Positions 6,767 through 7,353 of a stretch of DNA of 7,353 nt are shown piece by piece; the first letter of the stretch is position 1, and every line of letters starts with the position of its first letter. A program made the position numbers and the translations under genes. The notes beneath the pieces were generated by a model, which saw only the letters and a list, made by a program, of their open reading frames with translations, was not told the DNA's origin and did not search any database. This DNA comes from an uncultured Ideonella sp. (GTDB taxonomy: Bacteria; Pseudomonadota; Gammaproteobacteria; Burkholderiales; Burkholderiaceae), in assembly GCA_946479475.1 (NCBI GenBank), contig CAMLGG010000261.1:1-7353 (forward strand), given 5' to 3'.

Positions 6767-7353
6767 TCAGGCCGTTGCCTCGAGCGCCTTGCGCATCTTC
6801 TTCAGCGCCGCCACCTCGATCTGTCGGATTCGCTCGGCGCTGACTCCGTACTCGGCCGCCAGCTCGTGCAGCGTCATGCCGCCGGTGGCGTCATCGTTCA
6901 CCTTCAGCCAGCGCTCCTCGACGATGCGACGGCTGCGGGCGTCCAGCTGGTCCAGCGCGTGGGCGATGCCGTCGCCGGACAACTGGTCGCGGCCGCGGGC
7001 CTCCAGCACCCGCGTGGGCTCCTGGGTCTCGTCGGCCAGGTAGGCGATGGGCGCGAAGCTCTCCTCGCCGCTGTCGTCGTTCTGCGGCTCCAGCGCGACG
7101 TCACCGCCGGCCAGGCGGGTCTCCATCTCGACCACCTCGGAAGGCTTGACGTTCAGTTCGCGGGCGACCACGTCGATCTCGGCTGGGGTCAGCGCGCTGC
7201 GGAAGGTCTCGCCCTCGGCGGCCTGGCCCTTCAGGCCCTGCTTCATGGAGCGCAGGTTGAAAAAAAGCTTGCGCTGCGCCTTGGTCGTGGCGACCTTGAC
7301 CATGCGCCAGTTGCGCAGGATGTACTCGTGGATCTCGGCCTTGATCCAGTGCA
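6767..7353 (-). CDS. rpoH: RNA polymerase sigma-32 factor, C-terminal part (5' end outside window)
   Basis: The C-terminal 195 or so residues of the heat-shock sigma factor sigma-32, which directs RNA polymerase to promoters of chaperone and protease genes. The frame is open through the window edge: the first complete codons read HWIKAEIHEYILRNWR, the region 2.3/2.4 segment that recognises the -10 element. It continues as MVKVATTKAQRKLFFNLRSM, whose QRKLFFNLR is the RpoH box specific to this sigma class. A region 3 part follows, with ALTPAEIDVVARELNVKPSEV. Region 4.2 is near the C-terminus, with the helix-turn-helix LHELAAEYGVSAERIRQIEV, and the protein ends KKMRKALEATA. An internal Met at 7301-7303 is not the start. 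Full length should be about 300 residues. The regulatory 5' leader lies beyond the window. It is convergent with the SCO gene and functionally unrelated to the oxidase cluster. Confidence 0.96.
   Translation of the reverse strand, partial: HWIKAEIHEYILRNWRMVKVATTKAQRKLFFNLRSMKQGLKGQAAEGETFRSALTPAEIDVVARELNVKPSEVVEMETRLAGGDVALEPQNDDSGEESFAPIAYLADETQEPTRVLEARGRDQLSGDGIAHALDQLDARSRRIVEERWLKVNDDATGGMTLHELAAEYGVSAERIRQIEVAALKKMRKALEATA

Overview
The window is GC-rich chromosomal DNA whose coding frames have strongly G/C-biased third positions. Gene content and order match the aa3-type cytochrome c oxidase (complex IV) locus of betaproteobacteria, most likely order Burkholderiales (Rubrivivax/Leptothrix/Roseateles-like). 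This placement rests on recognising the protein families and the arrangement; no search was run. Nothing suggests a plasmid, phage, transposon or recently acquired island.

Layout. Bases 1-1315 hold the 3' end of ctaD (oxidase subunit I), a 39-residue single-pass assembly protein, ctaG (Cox11, CuB insertion) and an 81-residue DUF2970 membrane protein, all tightly packed on +. After a 42-base A/C-rich leader with a good Shine-Dalgarno comes ctaE (subunit III, 1358-2242), followed by a clear rho-independent terminator (2274-2304). A small twin-transmembrane protein gene (DUF2909 type) then lies alone on the - strand (2320-2559). A second + run follows: SURF1, an unnamed membrane-anchored SCO-like CxxxC protein, ctaA (heme A synthase), ctaB (protoheme farnesyltransferase) and a SCO lipoprotein, with overlaps or very short gaps. 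A hairpin (6723-6745) separates this run from the 3' part of rpoH (sigma-32) on the - strand, whose 5' end is outside the window.

How the genes work together. CtaB converts heme B to heme O and CtaA converts heme O to heme A. SURF1 is implicated in putting heme A into subunit I. CtaG delivers copper to CuB in subunit I, and the SCO protein delivers copper to, or reduces, the CuA site in subunit II (ctaC, presumably just upstream). CtaD and CtaE are structural subunits. The small membrane proteins and the SCO-like protein are probable accessory or assembly factors by position only.

This is mostly an ordinary, well-understood locus, and I do not see a wholly new system. The least understood parts are the SCO-like CxxxC protein between SURF1 and ctaA, the three small membrane proteins, and the strand switch with a terminator in the middle of the cluster. 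I saw no tRNA, rRNA, CRISPR array or insertion sequence, and no gene-free stretch exceeds 300 bases.
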